A DNA stretch of 64,000 nt from Chamaecyparis obtusa (taxonomy: Eukaryota > Streptophyta > Pinopsida > Cupressales > Cupressaceae), in assembly GCA_027943335.1 (NCBI GenBank), contig BSBK01003554.1, positions 186,001-250,000 on the forward strand, given 5' to 3'. This document shows, piece by piece, positions 45,621 to 58,066 of this stretch (within the stretch, counting starts at the first letter, position 1; every line of letters begins with the position of its first letter). The notes beneath the pieces were generated by a model. It was not told the origin of the DNA, ran no database searches, and was given only the letters and a program-made list of their open reading frames with translations. The position numbers and the translations under genes were made by a program.

Positions 45621-47429
45621 CGTCAAGAAAATAGTGCTGAGAGAGAACAAGAACATGCCAAACTATAGAACAATGCTGTCGATTGTCAGGAAGAGGTTGC
45701 CAAGCATTCAGAAGCTGAATCTGATAATCTTGTAGGGGAACCTGATGAAACAGAGGACAAAGGAGCTGAACCTATTTTGGAAAAATATGTAAGAAGACAT
45801 CACAAGCCCGAACAGATAATTGGAGACAAAAATAATGGAATACAGACCAGAAGTAAGACCAAGGATCCAGCATGCCTACTATGTGAATTTGAACCCAATT
45901 CAACTAGAGAGGCATTGGAAAATGAAGACTGGATACAAGAAATGAATGAAGAGATTGACCAGATTGAGAACTATGATACTTGGACTCTGGTGCCAAGACC
46001 TAAAAATAAGAATGTTATAGGAACAAAGTGGGTGTTTCGAAATAAGATGAATGAAAAGGGTGAAATCACTAGGAACAAAGCTAGACTAGTATGCAAAGGC
46101 TACACACAAGAAGAAGGAATTGATTATGGGGAGACATTCACCCCTGTAGCTAGACTAGAAGGAGTAAGAACTCTTCTTGCATATGCTGCTTATAAAGATT
46201 TCAAGGTATATCAAATGGATGTCAAGTCTGCATTTTTAAATGGTATACTAGAAGAATAAGTTTTCATAGAATAGCCAGAAGGTTTTATTGATCCAAACAA
46301 AAGACACATGGTATGAAAACTGAACAAAGTATTATATGGATTGAAACAAGCTCCCAGAGCATGGTATGAGAGGTTGCATAACTATTTGATGCAGATTGGA
46401 TTTTCAAGAACAAATGACACAAGTAATCTGTATATGAAAGATGAGGAAGGTAAAGGTATCTTGTTAGAAATTTTTTTTGTTGATGACATTATTTTTGGTG
46501 GACAAGAAGATTTGTGTAAGAGAATTTCAAATGAAATGCAAACTGAATTTGAAATGAGCATGTTTGGTGAGATCAAATTCTTTGTTGGTTTACAAGTATA
46601 TCAGATGAAGAAAGGAATTTTCATTGCACAGTCTAAGTATGTTAATGAAATACTAAAAACTTTTGGAATGGAAGATGCTAGACCAGTGAGTACTCCTATG
46701 GTTACTAGACAAAAGTTATCTAAGAATGATGATGCTGCAGAAGTAAATCAGACTTTGTACAGATCTATGATTGGAAAATTATAGTATACTGTACATAGTA
46801 GACCATATATTGCACTAGCTGTTGGGATTGTGGCAAGATTCTCTGCTAATCCTAAGGAAACACACATGATGGTGGTGAAAAGAATTATGAGATATTTGAA
46901 AGGAACTACTGACTATGGGCTATATTACAAGAAGGATGACAAATTTGAACTAAGAGTACATATTGATGCTGATTGGGCAAGAAATGTAGATGACAGAAAG
47001 AGTAAAAGTGGTGGAGCATTCTTTCTTGGATAGAGATTAGTCTCTTGGACAAGAAAGAAACAAAATTACATTTCCCAATCTACTGCCGAGGCCGAGTATG
47101 TTGCTTTTGCAGTAAACTATTCAAATTTGATATGGATAAAACAATTGTTGGTAGGAATGAAAGAAGAAATTGCTGAACCTATTGTTATTTTATGTGACAA
47201 CACAAGTGCTATAAATATTTCCAAGAATCCAGTGATGCATACAAAGACCAAACACATAGCAATCAAGTATCACTACTTGAGAGAATTGGTACAAGACAAA
47301 GAAGTTCGACTGGAATATGTGAATACAAAGGAACAAGTAGCTAACATATTCACTAAAGCTTTACCTAGAGAAGCTCATGAGTACCTGAGAAGTCAATTAG
47401 GGGTTCTTCCCCTAACTGAGGCTTCCTAG
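45621..47429 (+). pseudogene. pol: E3 reverse transcriptase and RNase H
   Basis: Glu-rich linker, then [15 protein letters not shown] (45785), [36 protein letters not shown] and [13 protein letters not shown], stops at 46258, 46273 and 46314, GLKQAPRAWYERLHNY, FFVDDIIFGG (Asp pair 46482-46487) and MFGEIKFFVGLQVY, stop in GKL-YTVHSRP (46782). RNase H: HIDADWAR, stop at 47031, STAEAEYVAFA, CDNTSAINISKNPVMHTKT and NIFTKALP, ending PLTEAS. All catalytic residues of RT and RNase H are seen; only the stops silence it. Confidence 0.93.
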
Positions 47430-47912
47430 TCAAGCTAGGAGCACTGCATCAAATATGCTACAAGCAAAATATTTGACAAATTGATGCAGAAGATTGTCGC
47501 ACTTTAGGACTAGCCTAGAGTTGTGAAGAAGAAGCAAAGACAACAAATCAGTCATAAGCAAGATGACAGAGGGAAAAACACTAAACTACACAGATACTAT
47601 CTACATCTATTGGATGTATGTTTTATGTTGCTACTTTGGCATTTTTGTCAAAGAGGGAGATGAACTAAGATGATAATAACACATGACATTGAAGAGTAGG
47701 GATGATGAACTGAAATGAAAGATCAGGATAGAGGGAGGTCCAGATACTTCTGACAGTCACAGAAGTAAGGTTTATAGCTTCTGAATCAGAATGAAGCTAA
47801 GGATATTACAAATTTTTCTCTGATGGACAGATAAGTTTTTGGATTGTTTGGTAATCCATGTGTTATTTAGGTTATATCATATGGTGTTGCCATCAATTCC
47901 AAAGAGGGAGAT
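47430..47912 (+). promoter_or_regulatory. E3 3' non-coding region with two polypurine-like motifs
   Basis: CTTTGGCATTTTTGTCAAAG at 47634 runs into AGGGAGATGAA. The true tract CAAAGAGGGAGAT lies at 47900-47912, next to the LTR. The two motifs are about 250 bp apart. Confidence 0.78.
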
Positions 47913-49382
47913 TATTGGAAACTGCAATTGAAACAATTATTGTATTGTCATTGATGTCAAAACCTTAACTGGAAAGACTGTTGGTACTTAGGAAAGTACT
48001 ATATCTATTGAATTGTTGTGAAGGAATCGGGCAAGGTTGGTAACAATAGCACCTAAGGAAAGGTTGAGTTATCTTGATACTACAAAGTGTATTTGACTAT
48101 GTTGCACAATGATAAGACAATGTATTATTTATCTTAGTAAGATTGGAGACTAAAATAGTAGGCTTAACCAAGAAAAAATGGATAAAATCATGTTTAAGCT
48201 GAGTTATGTTAGTGTCGATCGAGTTAGTGTATGTTGAGAAAAAATCTAGTGTCGACTGAACATCAGTAAATTGCTGAGGAAGACAGTGCATGCCAAGGAA
48301 ACAGTTTTAGTAATGACCGAGTGTTCTACATGGAGACCGAGTGGATGATCATAGTATTGATCGAGCATCAACATTTTTATATTTGAAGAGAATTTAATTT
48401 TGGAGCCGACATTATTGAATTCTTGGATTATGTAAAATGTGTTGACTTTATTTATTGATTGTATGGAAGAATTTAATGCACTATAAAATGTTTTATGGAA
48501 AAGGAGCCAAAGAACATAATGTGGGTAGATTCAATGAATCTGACCTAACCCTAAGATCTACGAATGAGATTAAGTGACAAAAGATGAGTTAACCTAATTG
48601 AGGAAAGTATTAAGGGAACTAAGACATTGGATATGTAAGGTTGATGCATGGGTGAAAACAAAATGCTAAAAGATAAGTTTTATTGACTGTATAAGTGAAA
48701 AGGCTAAAGGATAAGTGTGGTGATTTCTTGAAGAAAAGTTCTGAGCAGATCAGAGATGGAGATGGCAAAGTTTCAAAGTCAGTAAATCAACATTTGTGTA
48801 TGGATATGGATCTGATATTTGCAAAGTGAGTTGTATGTTTTTCAGATCATTACTACTGCTACTTTCTAACCATTGTAACAGTCAAAATCCTTTTAACAGA
48901 GGTTGACCTAATAGTCATATGTTAAATCCTTTGAACAAGGTTGCATTCTAATGGAGTGTATGTAAGTCCTGTAACCAGGCTCACTTTTAATAGGGTGATT
49001 GAAATCCTTTAACCAGGTCACACCTAACAATGTGTATTGTAACCTTTGACAGGGTTGGCTTTTAACCGAGCTCACTTCAGAAGAGTGAAAATAATAGTAG
49101 CATGTTACAAAGTGGTTTTTCCCACATTGGGTTTCCACTATAAATCCTGGTGTCAATACTTGTGTGAATGTTTTGGTTTGAACATTTTTGTGTTTTACAA
49201 GTTAGTTACAGCTGGGTGGTGGACTACAATGTTATATGTTTCTATTATTGAATCAGTGATGACCGAGTTTGTTTTGGTTGTTTGATATGATTTGAAGTAA
49301 AGTTTTAAAGATTTTTTTATACATCAGGACCTGAGAACAACTGATTCACCCCCCCTCTTTGTTGTTCTAAATCATATTAACA
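47913..49382 (+). repeat. 3' LTR of E3
   Basis: 1470 bp, begins TATTGGAAACTG (TG changed to TA), ends ATATTAACA. TATA-like GTATAAG at 48688. Most CCGAG words of the partner LTR are decayed here. Confidence 0.94.
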
Positions 49383-49387
49383 CAAAA

Positions 49388-52360
49388 TGTGAGGAAACAA
49401 GTTTGACTAAAGATCAAGATCAAGATACTATCAAGGCCTATCAAACATTTGACCAAGATCCCATATCCCTAGAGTCCCATGATGATCCCCTCATACCATT
49501 TCATTTCTTTCAAAATGATACCTTTCCATCTCAAGAAAAAATTATACATCCACATCTTATATCTTATCCACCTCTTGTGCAAGATTAGGATATCCATTCC
49601 ACCATTTCCAATGAGCCTATTAAAAAGAAAGAGAAAAGTACCCTTTATGTACCATAAAATGGTCCTATTCCTTGTCAAGATCAAAGTATCCCTTAACCTT
49701 CATGTCCACTACAAAATCCCATCATCCCTCCATATCCTCCTCAAGATCCCTCCATCCCTTCATTTCTATGTCCTAATCATCCATGTCTAGATTCTTCCAC
49801 TTCCATCCAATTGGGTCCACTTTGTGATAATATCAATAGTTCCATATCATATCTACCTCAAAAAAAAATTGCATCTTGTAGCAAGTATCCTATTGGTCAA
49901 AAAAATCATTTTCAAATCAAAAGGTTAAGCATCCATGAACAAGGTATATGAAAATCCTTCTATGTGAAGTAAAATTCTAAAGGTCATGACCTCATTTTCA
50001 AAGCTCACATTCAAGACATTGGTACCCCTTCCAAATCCAAATACAATCATATACCTCTCCCTTCATCCCTCCCATCCATTTTAGGTCCATACATCACTTC
50101 ATCCATTAGTTCACAATCCACATACCCTTTCCCAAATGCAAGTGAACAAAGGCATACATCTTGGAAATCCATCAACCCATAAAAAAGGCCTCTGTACAAT
50201 TCTTATCCACCCATGAATCTCATTCTTCTTCCTAGAAATTTGAATGCCAAATGTGAAGTCCATAATTCAAGCAATCCACATGTAGTCAATGAACTTCATG
50301 TTTAGTCTAACTGACATGTAAAAATAATTTAAAAATATGATCTAAAAAGAAAAAGAAATTCCAAAAAGGCCACAAAGGTCCACCAATCAAAAAGAAAATT
50401 CAAAATAAATATGGGTTCCTACTATATCTCTTATGCAAGAAGTGCATTCCAATGACCCACAAAAAAATGAAAAATAAAAACCATGTGGATTTAAAAGAAG
50501 CTTATTGAAGCACAAAATCTCAAGGAAAAATCAAAGTTGGCATGCAAAATTGCTATTCCTCCATCTAAATGTCACCCACCTTCCAAATCCATTTTGGGTG
50601 TTTATGTCGCAAAATTTATATCTATTCCTACATCAAAACTTCAAACTAGTCAATCCATTTTTCCTCCATCATTCCACCACCCTTTAAGGTGTGTGTCAAT
50701 TTTGAGCTTTTGAACACTTCCACCTACCCCTACACAATCCTTTCAATATCCCATCCATTATCCAACACCTACTTCCCATCCATTCATCCCCCTTATACAA
50801 TCCTTAGTATAATTCCTTATCCACCATCTACCTTTATCCTCCATATCATCCCTTTTCCATTACCCTACCAACATTTTTGAGCATACTATCATAGTCATGG
50901 TATATTATTGCATACCTTTCAAGAGGACTATCCAAATAATAAAGTTCTTGAGTTCTTTTTCCATGTCATCTCATGCATCCATCATCTTCCTAAAAATTTA
51001 AAAAAAAAAGAGCAAAGAGAAATAAATCTGTCCTATAGTGAAAACCACTTCTTGTGATGCCTTGGGAAAGTACAATGATGAAAACTTGGAAACTAGGCAT
51101 CCTATGTAATCCATCCTCTTGAACTCATACTTGGAGGCAAGTTCCATATGCACTACCTTATCCATCATATCCTCCATTATCCATCACGTCCTCCATATTT
51201 TGTTTCCTACTATTTATCCCCTTTATGTTCTTATCCCCTTTTCCATTGTCAAGCTTGGAAAGGTTGATAATTTTCATGAACATCAAGAATCCTATCCACC
51301 AGATTATTTTATTATCCACCTATTGAATCCATGCTACCTTATCATGATATTTCTTATCCTAAACATCCATTATCCTTCTATTCTCCCTTATCACTTTTGA
51401 GATCCATCCTATCCAAATTGATCCTTTTGTGTTGATCAAAATGAAGAACGTAAAATGCAAAACATGTTCTTAAAAGACTCTTGACATATCCACTCTTTTG
51501 GACCACTCATGCCTTTTTTTGCATCATGTCATTACCTTATATGCTATCTGAAACTACCTCATTACGTGCATTTCCATATCCTTTTTTTCCTTAGCTTGGG
51601 TAATATTAATGAGACCATCCTTGAGGGTCACATTACACATGCTTCATCTATCATTGTTTATCAATTTCCTACATCCATCATTTTCTGTCTATTTATGATC
51701 CATCATTTCACTCATCCATCTATAATGCCATACACCTTTCTAGACATTGGGGGAAAACAAATGTGTTCTTTCTTGAAAATTAGTGATCAATTTTTAAATC
51801 TAAAATCCAAAAGAAAAATCATAAAATCATTAAAAATCCAAAAAAATCATAAAACTTTAAAAATCCAAAAATATAAAAAATCTATAAAAATCCAAAAATC
51901 CAAAAATCTTAGGTTTTCTCCTGTACCTATCAATGTGTTTCTTGGCCATCTCTTCTGCATCTAAGTGCATCCTTATCACTTGTACATATCTATTCTAGCT
52001 TATCCATCCTCATACATAACAACTAGTTTTGCATCCTCTCATCATGGCTTGGATTCAGTCTACATCTTGTCCTTAGAGTAGTCATGTCTATCTAGGATAA
52101 AGTTCTTGGTCATCACTTGGAGTTGACATCTATTCAGTAATAATTATCCTTTCAAATTGAGTTAGAGTCACACATCTTGCCTATCAACTATCAAGTGTTT
52201 TACCACTAAGCAATGGTGTTTCTCAACACCACCCAACACACAACAATATTTTTCAACACCATACACACTTGAACAAAGGTGTTTCTAAACACCACCCAAA
52301 TAGATGAATCTTTCCACAATAGTGATTAGAAAATAGAAGCATCACCAGTAAACTTGTCAT
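49388..52360 (+). other. G2 interior, pyrimidine-rich, no gene
   Basis: Continues G2 after E3 with repeated TCCATCC, TATCC and CCTCC words, so the plus strand is strongly pyrimidine-rich (densest 50660-51400). Open frames such as 51509-51964 are by-products of this bias and of TTCC repeats. No motif of Gag or Pol was found. Confidence 0.6.
51795..51915 (+). repeat. AAAAATCC-type tandem repeat
   Basis: About ten units of AAAATCC(A)n interspersed with ATCATAAAA and TATAAAA. Low-complexity expansion in the G2 interior. Confidence 0.85.
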
Positions 52361-52374
52361 GGATTTTTGATGAA

Positions 52375-52850
52375 TCATGTCTTCCAAGTGACTCAAGGAT
52401 GTCTTTGGACTAGTGAAACAAGGAAGGGAGCATGAAATTTTATTTCTCTCCTATCTTTTATTATCTATTTTTTCTTATCTTGTCTTTCAAATAACCCAAG
52501 GATGTCTTAGGACTAGAGGAACAAGGATAGGGGGCATGATATTTTTCTTTGGTTGCTTCCTGTGGGGTGTATTCCAGTGAGTTTTAATAGAACAAATATA
52601 CCAGGGTATCTATGATAACTGCCTCCATATATCTAATAAGCATAACAATATGCAACATTGTGACATAAAGATGCTTGGATTATAGTATTGTATAGATACC
52701 TCGACTCCAAATATATGAACTCTAGATGGAGGTTGGGATGCATTCCTTGTCTTTTAAATTATTGATTGTTGATTTCCATATCTCCTAAGGAATTCCATGA
52801 TGTCTTTGTACTAGAATACCAAAGAAGAAATATGACTTTTTCTTTGTTTT
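52375..52850 (+). repeat. Three copies of a purine-tract-bearing motif in G2
   Basis: AAGGATGTCTTTGGACTAG followed by GAACAAGGAAGGGAGCATGA recurs at about 52395, 52498 (with GGATAGGGGGCATGA) and, much decayed, 52800. Each copy ends in a polypurine run plus CATGA, so these are candidates for plus-strand priming sites near the element's 3' end. Confidence 0.65.
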
Positions 52851-53179
52851 CTCTTTGTGAGTTAATTCATAATAGTGTGCAAATTCATCTTAGGACATGA
52901 TCATCAAAGTATCATCAAGGATATTTGCTTATGAAAAGGATTAATTCATGTTTGTTAATCCATGAAAGCAGTATTCATATCATCATGGATTAATTATACC
53001 AGTGGTGGTTGTAGTTGTTGGTGATCCACAAAAGATCAACGATGAAATATAGCATAACAAAATATTGAAAGAATGACAATAATGGAAGTTGCATATCATT
53101 TTAAAGTCATTTAGGTGTTGCATTCATTTTAGTTGATAAAAAAACCTCAATAGGATTATCTCAAGAGGTAAAAGAAAAT

Positions 53180-54080
53180 GAGTTGACATCATCACAAAAT
53201 CTATTCTATTGACATCATCATCACATCTATCTTCAACACAATTGAGTAACATGGGCACTAACACAAAAAGATACCAAAAACATCATGCACAACTACATCA
53301 CATAACAATATTGAGACATCATTGTTGATCAAATCTCCACAATATCATTATCAGGAGAAAAATCAAAATATTCTTCATCAAATGAAAAATCTCCTTTTTA
53401 AATCAAAACTATAAATTTTCTATCTTCTTCATCAAAACCATCAATATTCATCATCAGAATCATTAGTCTTCTATATTATTCATTAAAACCATTAATATTC
53501 TTCACTGATCAAATAATCAAATTATTAATTGAAAATCATCCAAAATTAAATCTACATCATCAAAATATAAAATCAATTCAATATCTTTCCATATCATTCA
53601 ACATCATCTCAACACCATCAACATCATAAATCAATCAATATCATCTCAACACCATCAAAATTGTAAATCAATCAACATAAATTCACCATCCAAATCAAAA
53701 GCTTATTCAAAATCATCCAAAATTAACTAAATGTCACTATCACATTTTGGTTTTTCTCCTGAGGTGGCATAATCAACACATTCTTGCATCTAGGGAAGAT
53801 CATCATAATCAAAACATCATCATCATAATTGGGTGAAATCAAAATCAAAATATCATCATCGTAATTAGAGCATCATCATTGTAATTAGATCAAATCAAAA
53901 TTGTAATATCAGCTCAAATCAAAACATCAAATTCCATCAATCGAATTATACCAAATCTTTTCATCGATCAAATCATAAAATCTTCAATCAAATCAATCAA
54001 AATCAAATCATTAATCAAAACAAAGATCATATCAAATCGAACCTAATCACATCACTAGAGGCAAATTAGCTTCATGAGGA
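53180..54080 (+). repeat. ATCATCAAA-rich low-complexity region
   Basis: Dense repeats of ATCATC, CAAATCA and AATCAAAAT with no coding potential. It precedes the breakpoint of the G2 interior near 54250. Confidence 0.75.
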
Positions 54081-54266
54081 TCCATATCAAGTTGATGGTC
54101 CCATATCAAAATCCCCATAAGGAAGTGACTTCATCATATTCATACCAAGTCACTCGTTCTCATCAATATCAATCTCTTCAGTACATTCCTGATAGGGGCA
54201 TATCACTTTCATCAGGAACCATATTAAAGTGATTGTGAAGAACCGAAATTGGCTCTTTCGGATTGT

Positions 54267-55020
54267 TTAATGTTTGTTGAAAATAATTGCATTTATATTC
54301 CAATGAAATTTATTGCAAATACAATGACTGAAGAAATTACTCACGTACTTGAATAATATAATCAGGGAAAAGTCTATGCTTAAACTATCATCTTTAAATT
54401 CTCTATTTTCACATAGCATTTTGTAATAAACTAATTCAGAAATTTGTATAACACCTGTATCACCAAGAAGACCACTTGCAAGGACCACGTTCCCATTGTT
54501 GACTGCTCCCTTATGACATTTGGCACACTTCCCAGAATTGATTGCGGCCAATCTGAGATACCTCCAAACGTGGCTATTCCAAAACTGAACCGTATGATCC
54601 TTCCAATGCAATATCTGCTACGCAGATGAAGTAACCACCTTGAATTTAATGTGCGTAGCTGTGATTAGACCAAACGTGGGCATATATGATGAATGCCGTC
54701 CTACAATTTGATGCAACCACCTGTAAATAAGAGACCCTGCTGAATGCCGCGCCCAGATAATGAAGGGGCTGCCTTTGCTATCAATACATGGGATTGCTGT
54801 CTTAGTCGCAATCTGGTAAATGCCGAACCAGTCAAAGGGAGTCTAACGAGTGGCTAGAACAGGTAATAACTCCAGCAATAAGCCCATATTGTCCTGAATT
54901 ATGTCTCTCGATATTGACTGAGACGCAGCACATGAAAATGTTTAATTCAAAATGTAATTCGATAATTTCCTTATTGACCAATCCTTCCACACTCAGAAAA
55001 TAATATCCAGCCGCCAAGTA
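54267..55020 (-). pseudogene. Gene-like segment of unknown origin
   Basis: Clearly higher GC and complexity than its surroundings. On the minus strand one frame reads through about 54850-54270 with few stops: TPFDWFGIYQIATKTAIP, SKGSPFIIWARHSAGSLIYR, a stop near 54615, HWKDHTVQFWNSHVWRYLRL and CAKCHKGAVNNGNVVLASGL. Another frame (55017-54832) has a mildly hydrophobic 61-codon ORF. I do not recognise the protein. It could be a captured exon, an organelle fragment or part of an unknown element. It sits between the G2 interior and a TRIM remnant. Confidence 0.35.
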
Positions 55021-55619
55021 TGATTATTCCATAATTTTAATTCAATGAATCTCTCACACAAACTATTAGCAACTCAAATTCGGAATTGAAAATTCAATTA
55101 ATTCAATATATCTCAGCATTGAATTGATATTCAGAATTAAACAATTGTGAAATTCACCATTACAGGGAATGACTCAAATCACAAGAAAGAGGAATCTGTC
55201 TTCGAAACCCTAGCCAAGGTAATTCTCCACAAACTTCAATAAAATAATGATTGCATAATGAATGAATGAAACTATTTTTTCGAGCAAAATATATGACTTT
55301 TTTGAAAAAACACTTTTTTAATATTTCACTTAATTGGCTTTATTAAATACTCCCACTTTATAATATAATATTATGAAGTCATTAGTTATTTAAATCAATA
55401 TAATTTAATTTAATAACACCTTTAAAATAAAAGCCACTAAACCGTCTGACTGCAATCATTAAACTTCTGACAAAGCACTAGGACCAACTGCCCAACCAAA
55501 AATAGATACTGCCCTGCCAGAAATAGCCACTGCTAAAAATAGACTTACTAAAAATAGTAAGTCACACAAACTGAAAATTCTCTGAAACTCATCTGGAAAT
55601 TCTCTGACTACTTGTAACA
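55021..55619. other. Sequence joined to the TRIM PBS, no clear identity
   Basis: AT-rich. CGAAACCCTAGCCAAG at 55203 resembles plant 5' leader sequence. The last 12 bases (CTACTTGTAACA) match the end of the TRIM LTR and are followed by its PBS, but the rest does not resemble that LTR. The TRIM's 5' LTR has therefore been replaced. Confidence 0.5.
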
Positions 55620-55816
55620 AGTGGTATCAGAGCCAGGTTACAAGTTTGAATCCCCTCAGGTAACACTGAGGGGGAGATTATTGGAAAAATGGTCAATGCT
55701 CCCATCGGGATTCGTGACATGGCTTAATCGCCTCCTGTGTCTTCTATAAGTCTAGTAGTTGTATCAAGTATTAATAGGTCAATCTTTTGGTGTAACAACA
55801 ACCACTACTTGTAACA
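55608..55816 (+). mobile_element. TRIM remnant with foreign 5' end
   Basis: PBS TGGTATCAGAGC (55622-55633), about 45 bp of interior, purine tract GAGGGGGAGAT, then a full 138-bp LTR (55679-55816) that matches those of the TRIM at 12308-12649 in reverse orientation. Of the 5' LTR only about 12 bases match. It lies in the right LTR of G2. Confidence 0.8.
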
Positions 55817-55817
55817 C

Positions 55818-56504
55818 TAATATACCATGTCACTCAACCAACTCACTAAATGACAAACAACTTGGCACAAATTGACCAATGAGGTTAAAAGACATGGATT
55901 TATCACTCAAGTTTGAATCTCAACCACTCAATTCAAATTGAGAATATCTTGGCCATCCAATTCCAATTGAACCATTTTCCCTCCACTTGAGAATCTATAT
56001 AATCCCTCCAAATCAAGTCATTTCATAATCTAGATCATTTTCATACATAGGTCATGCCAATTTGAGTTTTTAGATTGCATCTTGTGAGATTTGCATAGTT
56101 CATAGCTTGAATTCATCTCTATCATCAATCATAGCTTAATTTCATTCATGTAGATTATAATTTCATCCATCTTGATCAGTTTCTATAGTTCAATTCATCA
56201 TCTATAGGCTCAAATTAAGATCAAATACACCATTAGCTCATCATTTATCATATCAATCTCCATCCAAATTGCATAATTAGGAACATATTCATAAGGAAAT
56301 CTTCCATTTCATGATTGTTTTTTCAAAGAAGATTAAAATTCATTGTTAGAGAATATTTCATAATCTGATTTGAAACTTCATGACTAGGGAGCCATAACAC
56401 TATTTAAATTGAGTTTGATTGCAATTTGATTTATTTTGTTTGCTAACTCAATGAACTAATGTTTCATGGAATGTTGTGTCTATTCTAGATAGGTACACAA
56501 ATAC
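55818..56504 (+). repeat. Right LTR of G2, 5'-truncated
   Basis: Aligns with 37193-37885 of the left LTR (shared CCATGTCACTCAACCAACTC and GGTACACAAATA). The first ~280 bp is missing, lost with the region now holding the TRIM remnant and the gene-like segment. Confidence 0.82.
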
Positions 56505-58066
56505 ACAACACAAGAGGGACATTTAAAAAATAAATTTCTTAGATAAAAATATATAGTCTTTAGCCAGTTTAAGGAGTTTAAGGCTCTTGTTGATAATCAA
56601 GCTTGTAAAAAGATTAAGTGTTTTGAGGAATGAAAATGGTGGTGATTTTTCTTTGCAAATTTTGACAAGTTATATAAGGGCCATGTGATTAAGAGGCATA
56701 AGACAAATTCATACACCCTATAGTAGAATGTAGTCATGGAGAGGGATAGGAGAATTCTTAGTGGTGTTGGCATTGAAAAAATATTTTGGGCTAGAGCTAT
56801 AGCCACTTATTTCTATCTAGTAAATAGATTTCCTACATTAGAACTTGTTGTTAAGACACCTATGGAGGTATGGTCATGAAATAATCACTCAAAATTACAT
56901 CTTAGAGTATTTGGTTGTGAAGCTTATGGTCTTGTTTTTAGTAAAATATGATCTAAATTGGAGAACAAGGCAGTGGAGTGTTTCTTAATTGGCTATGGTG
57001 CTAGTGTAGAAGGGTACAATACTTGGGATTATGCAATAGAGAAGGTTCTCTAAAATAGAAAAGTTATTTTTAGAGAGATGAAACTTTCCATTGTTGAGAT
57101 ACAAAAAGAGAAAGAGGAGAAATAGAATAAGGAGGTAGTTTAGATTCAAGTTCTACTATTGAGAGAGAAGAAATATGATCTCCTAATGGACTTGGTGATA
57201 ATGAGAGATCTAGAAGCTATGAAAGAAAGATGAAGAACCTTAATCTAACTCTTTATAGAGATCTACAAGAATTAGGTGAAAACCATATAGGTTTGGTATT
57301 CATTATTTTTAGTTATTTTTTTTCTTCGAGTCCTAGCATTGATGAGCCTAGGATTGTTAGATAGGCAATGGGTAGGAGTGATCCAGATCCTTGGATGGAA
57401 ACCATGAATGTAGAGATGACATCTTTGAAGAAGTATAATACTTGGGACCCAATATCTTTTCTCGTAGGAGATAATCTCGTGGGATGTAAATGGGTGTTCA
57501 AGAAAATGTTGGGTCTTGATGGTAGCATTGAAAAACATTAAACATGGTTGGTTATGAATGGGTAGTCTTAATTTTAGGTCATAGATTATGGTGATATTTT
57601 CTCTCTAGTTGCAATGATAAAATTCATTTGTTTCATTCTATGACTTGTTACATATCATGATGGGGAAATCAAGAAAATAACCGTGAAGATATAATTCCTT
57701 CATGGTGATTTGGAGGAAGAGAATTATATGTCACAGTTAGACCATTTTATGGTGAAAGATAAAGAAAATTTAGTTTGTGACCTAAAAAAGCCTTTGTATG
57801 GTATGAAATAGTCTCCTATGATGTGGTACCACAAGTTTGTTACATATTTGTTGAGTTTGGGATTTTAGAGATCTAAATATAATGACTATGTTACTTCAAT
57901 AAAAATATATGATCATATGTTTATTTCAATATTGAAATTGGCCACATTCTTTGTATGTTGTATATGGATGATATGTTACTATTTGTGAATTGAATTTTGA
58001 TTTCTAACTTGATGTATCAATTATTAACATAAGTTTGAAATGAAAGATTTGGGTTCATCTAGCTAC
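56505..58066 (+). pseudogene. H integrase and reverse transcriptase
   Basis: Many stops and shifts, but landmarks are clear: EFKALVDNQACKKIK, NENGGDF (catalytic Glu now Asp), the integrase C-terminus WARAIATYFYLVNRFPT, LRVFGCEAYG and FLIGYGASVEGYN, then RT: DPDPWMETMNVEMTSLKKYN, TWDPISF, CKWVFKK, MWYHKFVTYLLSLGF and the YMDD active-site box at 57961-57972. It ends KDLGSSSY at the hAT insertion. Resumes at 58958. Confidence 0.8.
58059..58066. repeat. Target-site duplication CTAGCTAC, left
   Basis: Eight bases repeated at 58950-58957. They fit the hAT preference nTnnnnAn. Confidence 0.92.

Larger units (their letters stand above)
41594..49382 (+). mobile_element. E3: plus-strand Ty1/copia element, 7789 bp
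   Basis: LTR 41594-43064, PBS 43067-43078, gag-pol 43131-47429, polypurine tract 47894-47912, LTR 47913-49382, perfect CAAAA duplication. Same family as E1. One continuous frame interrupted by about a dozen stops and no obvious frameshift in gag-pol, so it is the most complete element in the window. About 10 differences in the first 157 aligned LTR bases by hand count; later parts look closer. Confidence 0.94.
36915..56504 (+). mobile_element. G2: pol-less Gypsy-like (LARD-type) element
   Basis: Left LTR about 36915-37893; PBS-like 37899-37915; about 8.5 kb interior (37916-41593 plus 49388-54250) once E3 is removed; damaged right LTR 55818-56504. No RT, integrase or protease motif was found in any frame of the interior. 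The PBS resembles that of the Tat group of Gypsy elements. The exact ends and target duplication are unresolved, but H integrase coding on both sides shows it is one insertion into H. Confidence 0.7.

Noticed and set aside
51509..51964. 151-codon ORF in G2
   Set aside because: Composition follows the pyrimidine-rich repeats and the A-rich tandem array at its end; no domain is seen.
55203..55218. AAACCCTAG telomere-like word
   Set aside because: A single copy; common in plant leaders and introns, not evidence of telomeric DNA.
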